Shown one piece after another: positions 1 through 8,032 of a stretch of DNA of 35,741 bases (position 1 is its first letter; every line of letters begins with the position of its first letter). The DNA lies in contig SUUS01000012.1 in the NCBI GenBank assembly GCA_015062395.1, positions 1 through 35,741 of the forward strand, written 5' to 3'. The stretch comes from Alphaproteobacteria bacterium (GTDB taxonomy: Bacteria > Pseudomonadota > Alphaproteobacteria > CAAHEQ01 > UBA3637). A model generated the notes under the pieces. That model saw only the letters and a program-made list of their open reading frames with translations, searched no databases and was not told the DNA's origin. The translations under genes and the position numbers were made by a program.

Positions 1-75
1 CCCCCCCCTGTCAAGTCCTTTTTTGCCCTTCTACGACCTTTTTTAACGATTTTTTATTTTTTGGGAAAAACTCAA

Positions 76-103
76 GAGATTCTTCGCATTCGCTCAGAAT
101 GAC
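76..103. repeat. REP-like short palindrome
   Basis: A GA-rich segment in which ATTCT (79-83) and AGAAT (96-100) form a small inverted repeat around TCGCATTCGCTC. It lies in non-coding DNA beyond the terminator at 150-175. Short imperfect palindromes of this look occur as dispersed intergenic repeats in many bacteria. Only one copy is visible here, so calling it a repeat is inference from resemblance. Confidence 0.3.
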
Positions 104-143
104 GCGATGAAAAGTGCAGAATAACGGATATAAAAATTTATAT

Positions 144-175
144 AAAAAAGATTTCCCCGTAAAAACGGGGAAATC
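144..175 (-). terminator. Rho-independent terminator (oad operon and candidate sRNA)
   Basis: An 11-bp perfect stem (150-160 with 165-175, GATTTCCCCGT / ACGGGGAAATC) with a 4-nt loop is followed, reading the minus strand, by six T residues (149-144). It ends transcription coming from the TPR-methyltransferase/oad genes and also that from the promoter at 245-273. Confidence 0.85.
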
Positions 176-239
176 CTCCTGAACAACTTATCAAAAAAGG
201 AGATTTTGAATAAATAAAGGGGAGTTCCTTTTTTGATTT
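144..239 (-). ncRNA. Candidate small RNA downstream of the oad operon
   Basis: A complete transcription unit without an ORF. The promoter at 245-273 would start RNA near 239. Two or three bases later an 11-bp stem forms (236-226 with 201-191, TCAAAAAAGGA / TCCTTTTTTGA) closing a 24-nt loop. A short single-stranded stretch with AGGAGG follows, then the terminator hairpin and T-run. This is the usual architecture of a trans-acting bacterial sRNA. The loop carries ACTCCCCTTT (225-216), which can form 10 contiguous pairs, one of them G-U, with the ribosome-binding site of oadA (4618-4609). An alternative fold pairs AAATCTCCT with AGGAGGATTT, so an attenuator for a gene beyond position 1 is also possible. 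Expression is unproven. Confidence 0.5.
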
Positions 240-244
240 TTAAT

Positions 245-273
245 AATCTAACATATATTTTTAGTTTTGTCAA
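245..273 (-). promoter_or_regulatory. Sigma70-type promoter for the candidate sRNA
   Basis: On the minus strand TTGACA (273-268), a 17-nt spacer and TAGATT (250-245) preceded by TGT, an extended -10. The -35 box abuts the stop codon of the TPR-methyltransferase gene (274-276), so it can only serve something between there and the terminator, or beyond. Confidence 0.6.
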
Positions 274-1593
274 CTATTTTTTTATTTTTTTTACAACATA
301 AAAATACTTTTTATCATGTATCACTTCTTCCAGCCCATCTTGCATCGATTGAATCGACACAATTTCGAAACCGTTTTTCTTTAATGCATAACGGACATAA
401 CTTTCTGAAAAAATATACGAAAATGGAGGATATAAAACAACATCATCATCGTTTAATGTGTTGCGACGAATCGAAAAGAAAAACATTCCATCTTCTTTTA
501 AAACACGATTAAATTTAGAAAATGCAACATCTAAATCCTTAAAAAACGGTAAACTTGATGAAGCTACTAAAATATCAAATGGTTCTGCTTGTCTGTCAAT
601 CCATGACAAAACTTCTTCGTTTTCAAGTTGCGAGTAAACATTTTTGCTTTCTGCCTGCTCCAACAACGTTTTTGAAACATCCACACCTACCAACTTACCA
701 TTTGAAGTATAACCACGTAAAGCTAAAGCTCCTAAACCAGTTCCACAGCCAATATCCAATGCAGTTAAATCATTTTGATTTGCATAAATTGGCATCAACG
801 CATTCTCCAACATATTAATAAAAGTAATTGCTTCATCTTGATTCGCATCATCATAAGAATAACCTATGGCATCAAATGCTGCACTTAAACGCTCTGTCGT
901 TAGAGGCGTATAATTCATTTGCTTCGAAGACAAAATTGGTGCGACATCAGAAACAATTTGATGTCCAGAAAATTCTTTTTGCCATTGCTGGATAAATTCC
1001 ATAACTTTTTTCAATGGTACGCCATTTTGCATAAAAAATGCCAAAGTAGCGGCCATTTGCAACTGTAATGCATTATTTTTAGGATAGATTTTCAATAATT
1101 GCATTAATAAATTAAATGCTTCTTCAGGTTCTTCTTGTTTCGAATAAAGTTCTGCAACATAGGATCCCAAAACGATATTTTCTGGATCAAACGTCAATGC
1201 TCTGTGATAGGAATACATTGCCTGTTCAGGGAAGCCCAGTAAAGATAAAACATTTCCACAAATTAAGTATGGATCTGGAAAATCTGGGTCCATTAAAACA
1301 GCAGCATCTGCAGCATTTAAAGCACCAACATAATCTTTCAATGTATAAAGAACAGAAGCGTAATTTGTTCTGGCAACGACATCATTTGGATCATACATAA
1401 TAGCCCAACGATAGGCTGTCAAAGCACCATCCAAATCGCCTTTTTCTCGCAAAGCATTCCCTTTAAAAACGTATAATAATCCAAAATCTGGATTTTCTTT
1501 TAAATAATCTTCAACTTCATACAACAGCTGATCATACTGACCTGTACTGTCCAATACGCTTAACTTATTAACAACTTCTTCCTCTGTAATCAT
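274..1593 (-). CDS. TPR-repeat protein with C-terminal SAM-dependent methyltransferase
   Basis: 439 residues. Residues about 35-200 form tetratricopeptide helices, with units such as GDLDGALTAYRWAIMYDPND followed by similar 34-residue repeats. Residues about 225-439 are a class I methyltransferase fold: motif I is DIGCGTGLGALAL, followed by an acidic strand end GVDVS and a motif-IV-like FDILVASSSLPFF. The combination resembles the TPR-methyltransferases common in Alphaproteobacteria, whose substrates are mostly unknown. It is the last gene of the run oadG-oadA-oadB, 9 bp after oadB, so it is probably co-transcribed; nothing in the sequence links it biochemically to the decarboxylase. No signal peptide, so cytoplasmic. 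The substrate (protein or small molecule) cannot be told. Confidence 0.8.
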   Translation of the reverse strand: MITEEEVVNKLSVLDSTGQYDQLLYEVEDYLKENPDFGLLYVFKGNALREKGDLDGALTAYRWAIMYDPNDVVARTNYASVLYTLKDYVGALNAADAAVLMDPDFPDPYLICGNVLSLLGFPEQAMYSYHRALTFDPENIVLGSYVAELYSKQEEPEEAFNLLMQLLKIYPKNNALQLQMAATLAFFMQNGVPLKKVMEFIQQWQKEFSGHQIVSDVAPILSSKQMNYTPLTTERLSAAFDAIGYSYDDANQDEAITFINMLENALMPIYANQNDLTALDIGCGTGLGALALRGYTSNGKLVGVDVSKTLLEQAESKNVYSQLENEEVLSWIDRQAEPFDILVASSSLPFFKDLDVAFSKFNRVLKEDGMFFFSIRRNTLNDDDVVLYPPFSYIFSESYVRYALKKNGFEIVSIQSMQDGLEEVIHDKKYFYVVKKIKK

Positions 1594-1602
1594 CTTTTTT
1601 TC

Positions 1603-2799
1603 CTATCCACACAAAGTTAATAAAATACCTGCTGCAACAGCTGAACCGATAGAACCTGCAACATTTGGTCCCATTGCATGCATCAACAAATAATTCGAAG
1701 GGTCGGCTTGTTGCCCCAATTTATTGGAAACTCTTGCCGCCATTGGAATCGCTGAAACACCAGCTGAACCAATTAACGGATTAATTTTTTCCTTACAAAA
1801 AACATTCATCAATTTTGCCATCAAGACACCACTGGCAGTTCCTAAACTAAATGCAATTACGCCTAGAACCAAAATAAAAAGGGTTTTTGGAACTAAAAAC
1901 GATGACGCAATCATTTTAGAGCCAACAGCTAACCCTAAAAATATCGTAATCGTGTTAATTAACGCATTCTGTAAAGTATCGCTTAATCTGTCTGTGACAC
2001 CACTTTCACGTAATAAATTTCCAAACATTAAAGCTCCGATTAAAGGAGTTGCTGATGGAAAAAACAACACACATAACAATAAAACTGTTAAAGGAAATAA
2101 AATTCGTTCCTTTTGAGATACATCTCTTAATTGACGCATTTTAATTTGACGCTCTTTTTGTGTTGTCAATGCGCGCATAATTGGCGGTTGAATAATCGGA
2201 ACCAAAGCCATATAAGAATATGCCGCGACGGCTACTGCAGCCAATAAATCAGGAGCCAAACGTGTTGTTAAATAAATAGACGTAGGTCCATCTGCCCCTC
2301 CTATAATCCCAATAGAAGCAGCTTCTTTCATTGAAAATTGGGCAAAAGGAAATAAATCACCCAACCACAAAGCCCCCAATAAAGTACCAAAAATTCCAAA
2401 TTGAGCTGCTGCACCTAATAAAAAAGTCTTTGGATTTGCTATTACAGGGGAAAAGTCCGTCATAGCACCAACCCCCATAAAAATCAATAATGGAAACAAA
2501 GTATTCGCTATCCCCATTTGATATAAGACATGCAATAAACCTGGTGGTGTTGTTGCTGTCCCAGCATCAACCAAACCAGCAAATGGAATGTTTGCTAAAA
2601 TCCCTCCGAATGCAATAGGAACCAACAGTAAAGGTTCAAACTTTTTTGCTATCCCCAAATAAAGTAAAGCCAAACAGATAAGAAGCATAATAAATTGCCC
2701 TATCCCCAGAGGAAAGCCCCCTGAAATTGTGGCGCTTAAATCCCCAAAGAAACCGTAAAGCCCAGTTTGTTCCCACAAAGAAAGAAATTTTTCAAGCAT
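1603..2799 (-). CDS. oadB: Oxaloacetate decarboxylase beta subunit (Na+ pump)
   Basis: 398 residues, mostly hydrophobic, with about ten membrane segments. It is the Na+-translocating subunit that decarboxylates carboxybiotin on the alpha subunit and exports Na+. Two family signatures are visible: [14 protein letters not shown], containing the aspartate essential for Na+ transport in characterised homologues, and [18 protein letters not shown] near the C-terminus. The length is slightly below the usual 430 or so. The same family covers methylmalonyl-CoA and glutaconyl-CoA decarboxylase beta subunits; the alpha subunit next door points to oxaloacetate. It lies 10 bp downstream of oadA and should be made together with it. 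Confidence 0.93.
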   Translation of the reverse strand: MLEKFLSLWEQTGLYGFFGDLSATISGGFPLGIGQFIMLLICLALLYLGIAKKFEPLLLVPIAFGGILANIPFAGLVDAGTATTPPGLLHVLYQMGIANTLFPLLIFMGVGAMTDFSPVIANPKTFLLGAAAQFGIFGTLLGALWLGDLFPFAQFSMKEAASIGIIGGADGPTSIYLTTRLAPDLLAAVAVAAYSYMALVPIIQPPIMRALTTQKERQIKMRQLRDVSQKERILFPLTVLLLCVLFFPSATPLIGALMFGNLLRESGVTDRLSDTLQNALINTITIFLGLAVGSKMIASSFLVPKTLFILVLGVIAFSLGTASGVLMAKLMNVFCKEKINPLIGSAGVSAIPMAARVSNKLGQQADPSNYLLMHAMGPNVAGSIGSAVAAGILLTLCG

Positions 2800-2809
2800 G
2801 CGTTTTTCC

Positions 2810-4606
2810 TTATTCTAAAATGAATAACTTTTGACCTGCAGAAACCTGATTTCCTTTAGAAACCAAAATTTCCTTTATTCGACCATCTTTAGTTGCCTTT
2901 ACTGGATTTTCCATTTTCATAACTTCTAAAACCAATACATCATCACCAGCATGAACGACATCGCCTTGTGATACATTAATTTTTACAATCGTACCAACCA
3001 TCGGAGACAAAACAACATCAGAAGTTCCGTTCGTAGTATTTACTTCTTTTGATTTTTCTTCTGTATTTTTTGTTTCAAGCTCAAAAGAATAAGATTTGCC
3101 ATTAACAATAGCTTCGTTATCTTTCAAATCAACAGTAAATTTTTGCCCGTTAATAATAATTTGAGAAACAGAACTTTCTTTTTTCTCTTGAGGCTTTTCT
3201 TGATAACGAACCAAGACCTTTCCTTCCCCCTTTAAGTAAGCGATACCTTTATCTGAACACGTTGCAGCAATAAAGATATTTTCATCCGTAATTGGTAAAT
3301 TTTCTGCCTGCAATTTTGCTTTGGCTGCAGCAATTCCCTTATTTGGATTTTCATCGTTCAACAAACGAGGAGATTTCTTTGTTGGCTCTAAACCTAATTG
3401 TTCGGATGCGATTTTGACAACATCTTTATCTGGCGTTTTCGGAGTTCTTCCAAAATACCCCAAAACCATTTTTCCATAACCTTCTGCAATTTTTTTCCAA
3501 GGACCAATAATAACATTATTAAATGCCTGTTGGAAATAAAATTGAGAAACTGGCGTCACAGATGTTCCGAAACCACCCTTTCGAACAACCTCTTCCATAG
3601 CAGTAATAATCTCGCTATATTTATCCATAATTCCATTATCTCGTAGCATCTGTGTATTGGAGGTCAATGCACCACCAGGCATAGGGCTCCAAGGAATACG
3701 TGGTTCAACACAAACAGCTTCTGGAGGCAAAAAATAATCTTTCATTGCATCTTTAAATGCCTCTTCAACTTTCATAAGAGCATCAACATCAACATCCAAA
3801 TCATAATTTGTATTACGCAAAGCATGCCAAATCGTTGCTATATCAGGCTGACAAGTTCCTCCTGAAACAGGAGCCATAGACAAGTCAACAATATCAGCAC
3901 CTGCCTCAACAGCTGCCAAATAACAAGCAGTACCAACACCAGCAGTTTCGTGCGAATGAAACTCAATAGGAACATTTTTTCCCAACAACTTACGCGCTCT
4001 GATAATTGTATCATAAACAACCGAAGGGACTGTTGTTCCTGACGCATCTTTAAAACAAACAGAATCGAAAGGAATTTCCGCCTTTAATATATTCTTTAAT
4101 GTTTTTTCATAAAATTCTGGCGTATGAGCCCCAACACATCCTGGAGGTAAAGACATCATAGCGATTGCAATTTGATGCTGTAAACCAGCATCCACAATAC
4201 ATTGGCCACTAAATGCCAGATTATCTGGATCATTCAATGCATCAAAATTGCGAATCATAGATACGCCATGTTTTTTAAATAATTGTGCATGTAAACGAAT
4301 AATATCAGAACTTTGGCTATCTAAACCAACAACATTAACGCCTCTTGCTAAAGTTTGCAAATGAACATCTGGTCCAACCGTAGATCTGAATTCATCCATA
4401 ACATCAAAAGCATTTTGATTTAAATAAAAGAAAGCTGACTGAAAAGCAGCGCCTCCACCAGACTCAAAACGTTTAATTCCCGCATCTTTAGCCATTTTAA
4501 CAATCGGCATATAATCTTTTGGTAAAACGCGAGAACCATAAACAGACTGGAATCCATCCCTAAACGCTGTACATAAAACCTGAATTTTTTTCTTTCCAAT
4601 CGCCAT
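2810..4606 (-). CDS. oadA: Oxaloacetate decarboxylase alpha subunit (biotin carboxyl carrier fused)
   Basis: 598 residues. Residues 8 to about 290 are the HMGL-like carboxyltransferase TIM barrel: TAFRDGFQS with D17, K186 in CFKDASG, and H217/H219 in FHSHETAG are the expected metal and substrate ligands. A conserved carboxylase domain follows, then a low-complexity linker (about 475-525) and a biotinyl domain with K564 in EVMKMENP. There is no biotin carboxylase domain, so with OadB and OadG next to it this is a decarboxylase that transfers CO2 from oxaloacetate to biotin, not an ATP-dependent carboxylase. The opening TAFRDGFQS differs from the usual DTTLRDAHQS, placing it in a divergent branch. 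A strong ribosome-binding site GGGGGAG lies across the end of oadG, 4 nt before the ATG. Confidence 0.92.
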   Translation of the reverse strand: MAIGKKKIQVLCTAFRDGFQSVYGSRVLPKDYMPIVKMAKDAGIKRFESGGGAAFQSAFFYLNQNAFDVMDEFRSTVGPDVHLQTLARGVNVVGLDSQSSDIIRLHAQLFKKHGVSMIRNFDALNDPDNLAFSGQCIVDAGLQHQIAIAMMSLPPGCVGAHTPEFYEKTLKNILKAEIPFDSVCFKDASGTTVPSVVYDTIIRARKLLGKNVPIEFHSHETAGVGTACYLAAVEAGADIVDLSMAPVSGGTCQPDIATIWHALRNTNYDLDVDVDALMKVEEAFKDAMKDYFLPPEAVCVEPRIPWSPMPGGALTSNTQMLRDNGIMDKYSEIITAMEEVVRKGGFGTSVTPVSQFYFQQAFNNVIIGPWKKIAEGYGKMVLGYFGRTPKTPDKDVVKIASEQLGLEPTKKSPRLLNDENPNKGIAAAKAKLQAENLPITDENIFIAATCSDKGIAYLKGEGKVLVRYQEKPQEKKESSVSQIIINGQKFTVDLKDNEAIVNGKSYSFELETKNTEEKSKEVNTTNGTSDVVLSPMVGTIVKINVSQGDVVHAGDDVLVLEVMKMENPVKATKDGRIKEILVSKGNQVSAGQKLFILE

Positions 4607-4786
4607 TTACTCCCCCTTTTGTTTTAATGCAATTGCTATTGCAACAGCCACCTGTTCTGCATCAGAAGAAACTGCTGTTTTACGAACGAACCAAGACATT
4701 AAGTGTATTGTCAACATTAATACGTATAAAAACGCAAAAACAGATAACATCCCAAATAATGTAATCAGTAAACCATCAAGCAACAT
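4607..4786 (-). CDS. oadG: Oxaloacetate decarboxylase gamma subunit
   Basis: 59 residues with the chosen start. One N-terminal membrane helix (LLDGLLITLFGMLSVFAFLYVLMLTIH is interrupted only by short polar spots) is followed by a short soluble tail ending in VAVAIAIALKQKGE, the alanine-rich tail typical of OadG, which holds the alpha and beta subunits together. An upstream ATG at 4813 is in frame, but GAGGGG sits 6 nt before the ATG at 4786, so the shorter form is preferred. Its TAA directly abuts the oadA ATG, which fits translational coupling. Confidence 0.85.
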   Translation of the reverse strand: MLLDGLLITLFGMLSVFAFLYVLMLTIHLMSWFVRKTAVSSDAEQVAVAIAIALKQKGE

Positions 4787-4833
4787 ATTCCCCTCATTTA
4801 TTATTCTATTCATTTAATCTTTTAACATGTTTC

Positions 4834-4842
4834 AATATATCA
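4834..4842 (-). promoter_or_regulatory. Possible extended -10 promoter for oadG-oadA-oadB
   Basis: TGATATATT on the minus strand is an extended -10 element about 50 nt before the oadG start, in the only gap (98 nt) upstream of this operon. No convincing -35 box is seen at the right distance. Confidence 0.35.
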
Positions 4843-4884
4843 TGCAAGAAAAAAACAAAAAGTTAATTTTAATACATTTATTTT

Positions 4885-6141
4885 TTAACGTTTTAACATA
4901 TCGACTAATTTTTCATATCCTATTACATGCGAAACAGGACCCAATGTTGCAAGAGTTGGCTTCCCTGAAAACAATAAATTAGCCGTTTTTATTAAGCTGG
5001 CTTTATCAACTTGATTTATGTTTTCAATTGTTTCTGCAGGAGAAATAATCCGATTATAAATTGCTAATTTTCTGGCATTTCCTTCAGCTCTGGCAGAAGT
5101 ACTTTCTTGTTTCATCAAAACATGAGCTCTTAATTGTGCTTTAGCTCGATTAATTTCAGCTTCAGTCAATGTATTTGATACGTTTAACAATTCATCACAA
5201 ACGACAGGCAACAACTCCGATACTTGTTTCTCACCTGTCCCAGCAAAAATACCAAAATTACCACTATCAGCATAAGAAGATGTAAAGGCGTAAATTGCAT
5301 AAACCAATCCCCGTTTTTCACGAATCTCTTGAAACAAACGAGAAGACATTCCTCCTCCCAAAATTGTTGTCAAAATACTTTGTGAGTAATAAAGTTCGTG
5401 ATTATAAGAAAGTCCATCAAATCCTAAAACCAAATTAACTTGTTCATTTTTCTTATTTTCACGATACTCTCCCCCTTTATAACGCGTTAATTGACTTTTT
5501 CTTTTTCCTGTTAATTTTAAATTTGTTAAAGCTTTTTGAATTGCATCAACCAAGTATGCGTGGTCGATATTCCCAGCAGCCGAAACAATAAGTCGTTGAG
5601 CTGCATATTCTTCACGCATATAATCTAACAATGTTTGACGTGAAATTGAACGAACTTTATCTGCTGTTCCTAAAATCGAACGACCAAAAGCTTGGTTTGG
5701 ATAAGCCGTTTCATGATAGTATTCAAAAACGGCCTCATCTGGAGAATCATATGTTTGACCGATTTCTTGAATAATAACCTCTTTTTCTTTTATTAATTCA
5801 TCTTCAATCATTGTTGAATTTTGAAAAATATCTGCCAAAATAGACAAAGCCAAGGGAACATCTTGCTTTAAAACCTTTACATAATAAGCAGTCACATCTC
5901 TAGACGTATAAGCATTAATAATCCCTCCAACGTCTTCAATTTGTTCTGCAATTTGAAGAGCTGTACGCGTTTTTGTTCCCTTAAAAGCCATATGCTCTAA
6001 CAGATGTGAAATACCATTGATATTTTCCTCTTCAAAGCGAGAACCAACAGAAACCCAAAACCCTAAAGAAACAGTTTCAACATCACTCATTGTATCTGTC
6101 ACGACTTGAATACCAGAATCTAATTTTGTTATCTGAACCAT
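4885..6141 (-). CDS. M16-family zinc peptidase (processing-peptidase-like)
   Basis: 418 residues. The inverted zinc motif HLLEH is at H46-E49-H50, and the third ligand E126 in IIQEI lies exactly 76 residues further, as in M16 peptidases. The N-terminal half is the catalytic domain. The C-terminal half holds the glycine-rich loop and R-x-x-x-Y region (IREKRGLVYAIYAF). The length matches the M16B single-chain form related to mitochondrial processing peptidase beta and widespread in Alphaproteobacteria. No signal peptide is visible, so it would act in the cytoplasm unless exported in another way. It lies 22 bp after the secreted protein gene upstream; its substrate is unknown. Confidence 0.9.
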   Translation of the reverse strand: MVQITKLDSGIQVVTDTMSDVETVSLGFWVSVGSRFEEENINGISHLLEHMAFKGTKTRTALQIAEQIEDVGGIINAYTSRDVTAYYVKVLKQDVPLALSILADIFQNSTMIEDELIKEKEVIIQEIGQTYDSPDEAVFEYYHETAYPNQAFGRSILGTADKVRSISRQTLLDYMREEYAAQRLIVSAAGNIDHAYLVDAIQKALTNLKLTGKRKSQLTRYKGGEYRENKKNEQVNLVLGFDGLSYNHELYYSQSILTTILGGGMSSRLFQEIREKRGLVYAIYAFTSSYADSGNFGIFAGTGEKQVSELLPVVCDELLNVSNTLTEAEINRAKAQLRAHVLMKQESTSARAEGNARKLAIYNRIISPAETIENINQVDKASLIKTANLLFSGKPTLATLGPVSHVIGYEKLVDMLKR

Positions 6142-6163
6142 ACTAAACCTCTATCTATAAAAA

Positions 6164-7261
6164 TTATTTTTCCCAATTTGATACAGCACGAACTTGACCT
6201 GGAGCAACATCTTCTTCCAAATCAGCGACAACAGGAACTCCTGGTTTTAAAATTTGCGTTGTTGTAACAACAGTTACATCTTCTACAACTGGTAAAGGGC
6301 CTATATCTTCCATATTTTGATATTTTTCAGAAGATGAGTTCTGTTCTAAAGCCTCTAATTCTTGAATAACCGAAATTGATTTTGGTTTCTCTGGCAAAGC
6401 ATCAGATTCTGTAAAAACAGCTTCTTCGACATCAGAAAGAACAACTAAATTTTCTTCAATCTGCAACACAGGACTATATTCCCGAGGAACAGGTCTTTCT
6501 TCAACAAAAGTATTTTCCTCAACTTCTTCTATGATAAGTTCATCATCGGAACAACGACAGATGGGTTTTTGAGTTTCATCACATAAACAATCGCAACTTT
6601 TCATCAAATCTGAAAAATTTGCTGCCACCTTCGGAAAATGCAATAGTGTATAACCTTTTTTTTCACCCGTAGAATTTCCATGCAAAGACAACATATAATC
6701 AGCACCTAAAATTCCTCTGTCTAAATCAATATAATTGACATTGTAATCCAATTTAACAGAACTTTGACCACTATTCGTAAAATCACAACGGAAACCGTTT
6801 GTTTGAATTGAAACATCTAAAGCAGAAACCAAAAGCGTATTCAAAGTAGCTTGACAAACTGGATATGTTCCAGATACATCCATCAAATATTCAAAAACAA
6901 ATTTTTGTTCTGCTTTATTCTGCATTGATTTTGTATCGATTAAATGAGCTGATGGTAATTTTAAAATCGCATTAGAAGCACCTATTTTGACATCGGCCTC
7001 TATTTCATTTGATAAACATTTATAATCATCTGTATTAGCTTCACAAAAAGTAATAGTTTGACCGACATTTTCCTTGAACAAACCAGCCAACTTCATGGAT
7101 AAAAAATGACGTCCAACAAAACCATTGGCAGTCAAACATTTTCCTTGTTGACATACAAGTATATTTTCACCAAAAGTCAAACTTTGTGTTTCCTGCGCCT
7201 TTGCAGAAAAAGCAAATAAACTTAAAAATAAGTTAAAACATATAATCCATTTATTTTTCAT
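6164..7261 (-). CDS. Secreted protein with cysteine cluster and acidic tail, unrecognised
   Basis: 365 residues from the ATG at 7261, chosen because AAGGTG lies 6 nt upstream and the protein then begins with a clean signal peptide: two lysines, a hydrophobic core and AKA before QETQ (cleavage near residue 22). An in-frame start at 7321 would bury the signal. The mature part has a beta-rich domain with scattered cysteines that could form disulfides. A dense cluster CDCLCDETQKPICRCSDDE follows near residues 225-245. After it comes an acidic, Pro/Val-rich, low-complexity tail of about 120 residues. It is likely periplasmic or surface exposed. No family recognised. It sits between rsmE and the M16 peptidase. 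Confidence 0.75.
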   Translation of the reverse strand: MKNKWIICFNLFLSLFAFSAKAQETQSLTFGENILVCQQGKCLTANGFVGRHFLSMKLAGLFKENVGQTITFCEANTDDYKCLSNEIEADVKIGASNAILKLPSAHLIDTKSMQNKAEQKFVFEYLMDVSGTYPVCQATLNTLLVSALDVSIQTNGFRCDFTNSGQSSVKLDYNVNYIDLDRGILGADYMLSLHGNSTGEKKGYTLLHFPKVAANFSDLMKSCDCLCDETQKPICRCSDDELIIEEVEENTFVEERPVPREYSPVLQIEENLVVLSDVEEAVFTESDALPEKPKSISVIQELEALEQNSSSEKYQNMEDIGPLPVVEDVTVVTTTQILKPGVPVVADLEEDVAPGQVRAVSNWEK

Positions 7262-7324
7262 TTTATCACCTTTTTTAAATATCTTCTTTTTTAACCTCTT
7301 TTCCATTTTTTTGCAAGGCATTTT

Positions 7325-8032
7325 TTAATGCCAACCCGATAAGTAATTATGAACAGATAAAACAGCAAAACATGCAGTTTCTGCACGTAAAATCCTGCGC
7401 CCAAAATGAAGTGGTGTCGCAAACTTTAATCCACGCATTAAATCTAATTCTTGAATATCAAAGCCTCCTTCTGGTCCAACCAAGTATGCAACCTTGCTAG
7501 AATGAACCAAAATTTCCCCCTCGCCACGTTCATCTAAAAAATAAAGTTTTCTATCTAAGTCCCAGTTTTCAATCATTTTTTTCATAGAAATAGCTTCGTT
7601 AATTTGTGGAACGGATAAGCGTTCAGATTGTTCAGCTGCCTCAATAGCTTGCAATCGCATTTTTTCCACACTTACATTCGAAACAACAGAACGATGAGAT
7701 ATAACAGGTTGCAAAACACTTACCCCTAATTCGGTTGCCTTTTGAATGATTAAATGCATATTTTCCTTTTTAATTAAGGAAAAACACAACCAAACATCAG
7801 ATAAATTTTCTTCATTTTGTTTTCTGGTTTGTTTTTCAATTTTTAAAAGAGTTTTCTTTTTCGAAATATCTTCAATAACAGCCGACCATTCTCCATCTTT
7901 TCCATTAAAAAGTAGAACCGCGTCTCCAATTTCAGAGCGCATCACATGAGCTAAATAATGGTGCTGATTATCAACTAACGCAACATCAGCATCCACAGAC
8001 AATTCATCATCTACGAACAAACGAACTACCAT
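7325..8032 (-). CDS. rsmE: 16S rRNA (uracil-1498-N3)-methyltransferase
   Basis: 235 residues, the usual length. The N-terminal PUA-like part contains HHYLAHVMR; the C-terminal SPOUT knot holds the AdoMet-binding LVGPEGGF (residues about 188-195) and the final knot motif LRAETACFAVL. It methylates U1498 of 16S rRNA in the assembled small subunit. The start codon overlaps the end of the upstream regulator gene by 7 bp, so the two are probably translated from one mRNA. Confidence 0.93.
   Translation of the reverse strand: MVVRLFVDDELSVDADVALVDNQHHYLAHVMRSEIGDAVLLFNGKDGEWSAVIEDISKKKTLLKIEKQTRKQNEENLSDVWLCFSLIKKENMHLIIQKATELGVSVLQPVISHRSVVSNVSVEKMRLQAIEAAEQSERLSVPQINEAISMKKMIENWDLDRKLYFLDERGEGEILVHSSKVAYLVGPEGGFDIQELDLMRGLKFATPLHFGRRILRAETACFAVLSVHNYLSGWH

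Noticed and set aside
1-8. Run of eight C at the window edge as a phase-variation tract
   Set aside because: It is not in or next to a visible gene; its context beyond position 1 is unknown and it could be a contig-edge artefact.
1724-2116. A 130-codon plus-strand frame inside oadB
   Set aside because: It is antisense to a well-supported gene and has no ribosome-binding site or recognisable protein features.
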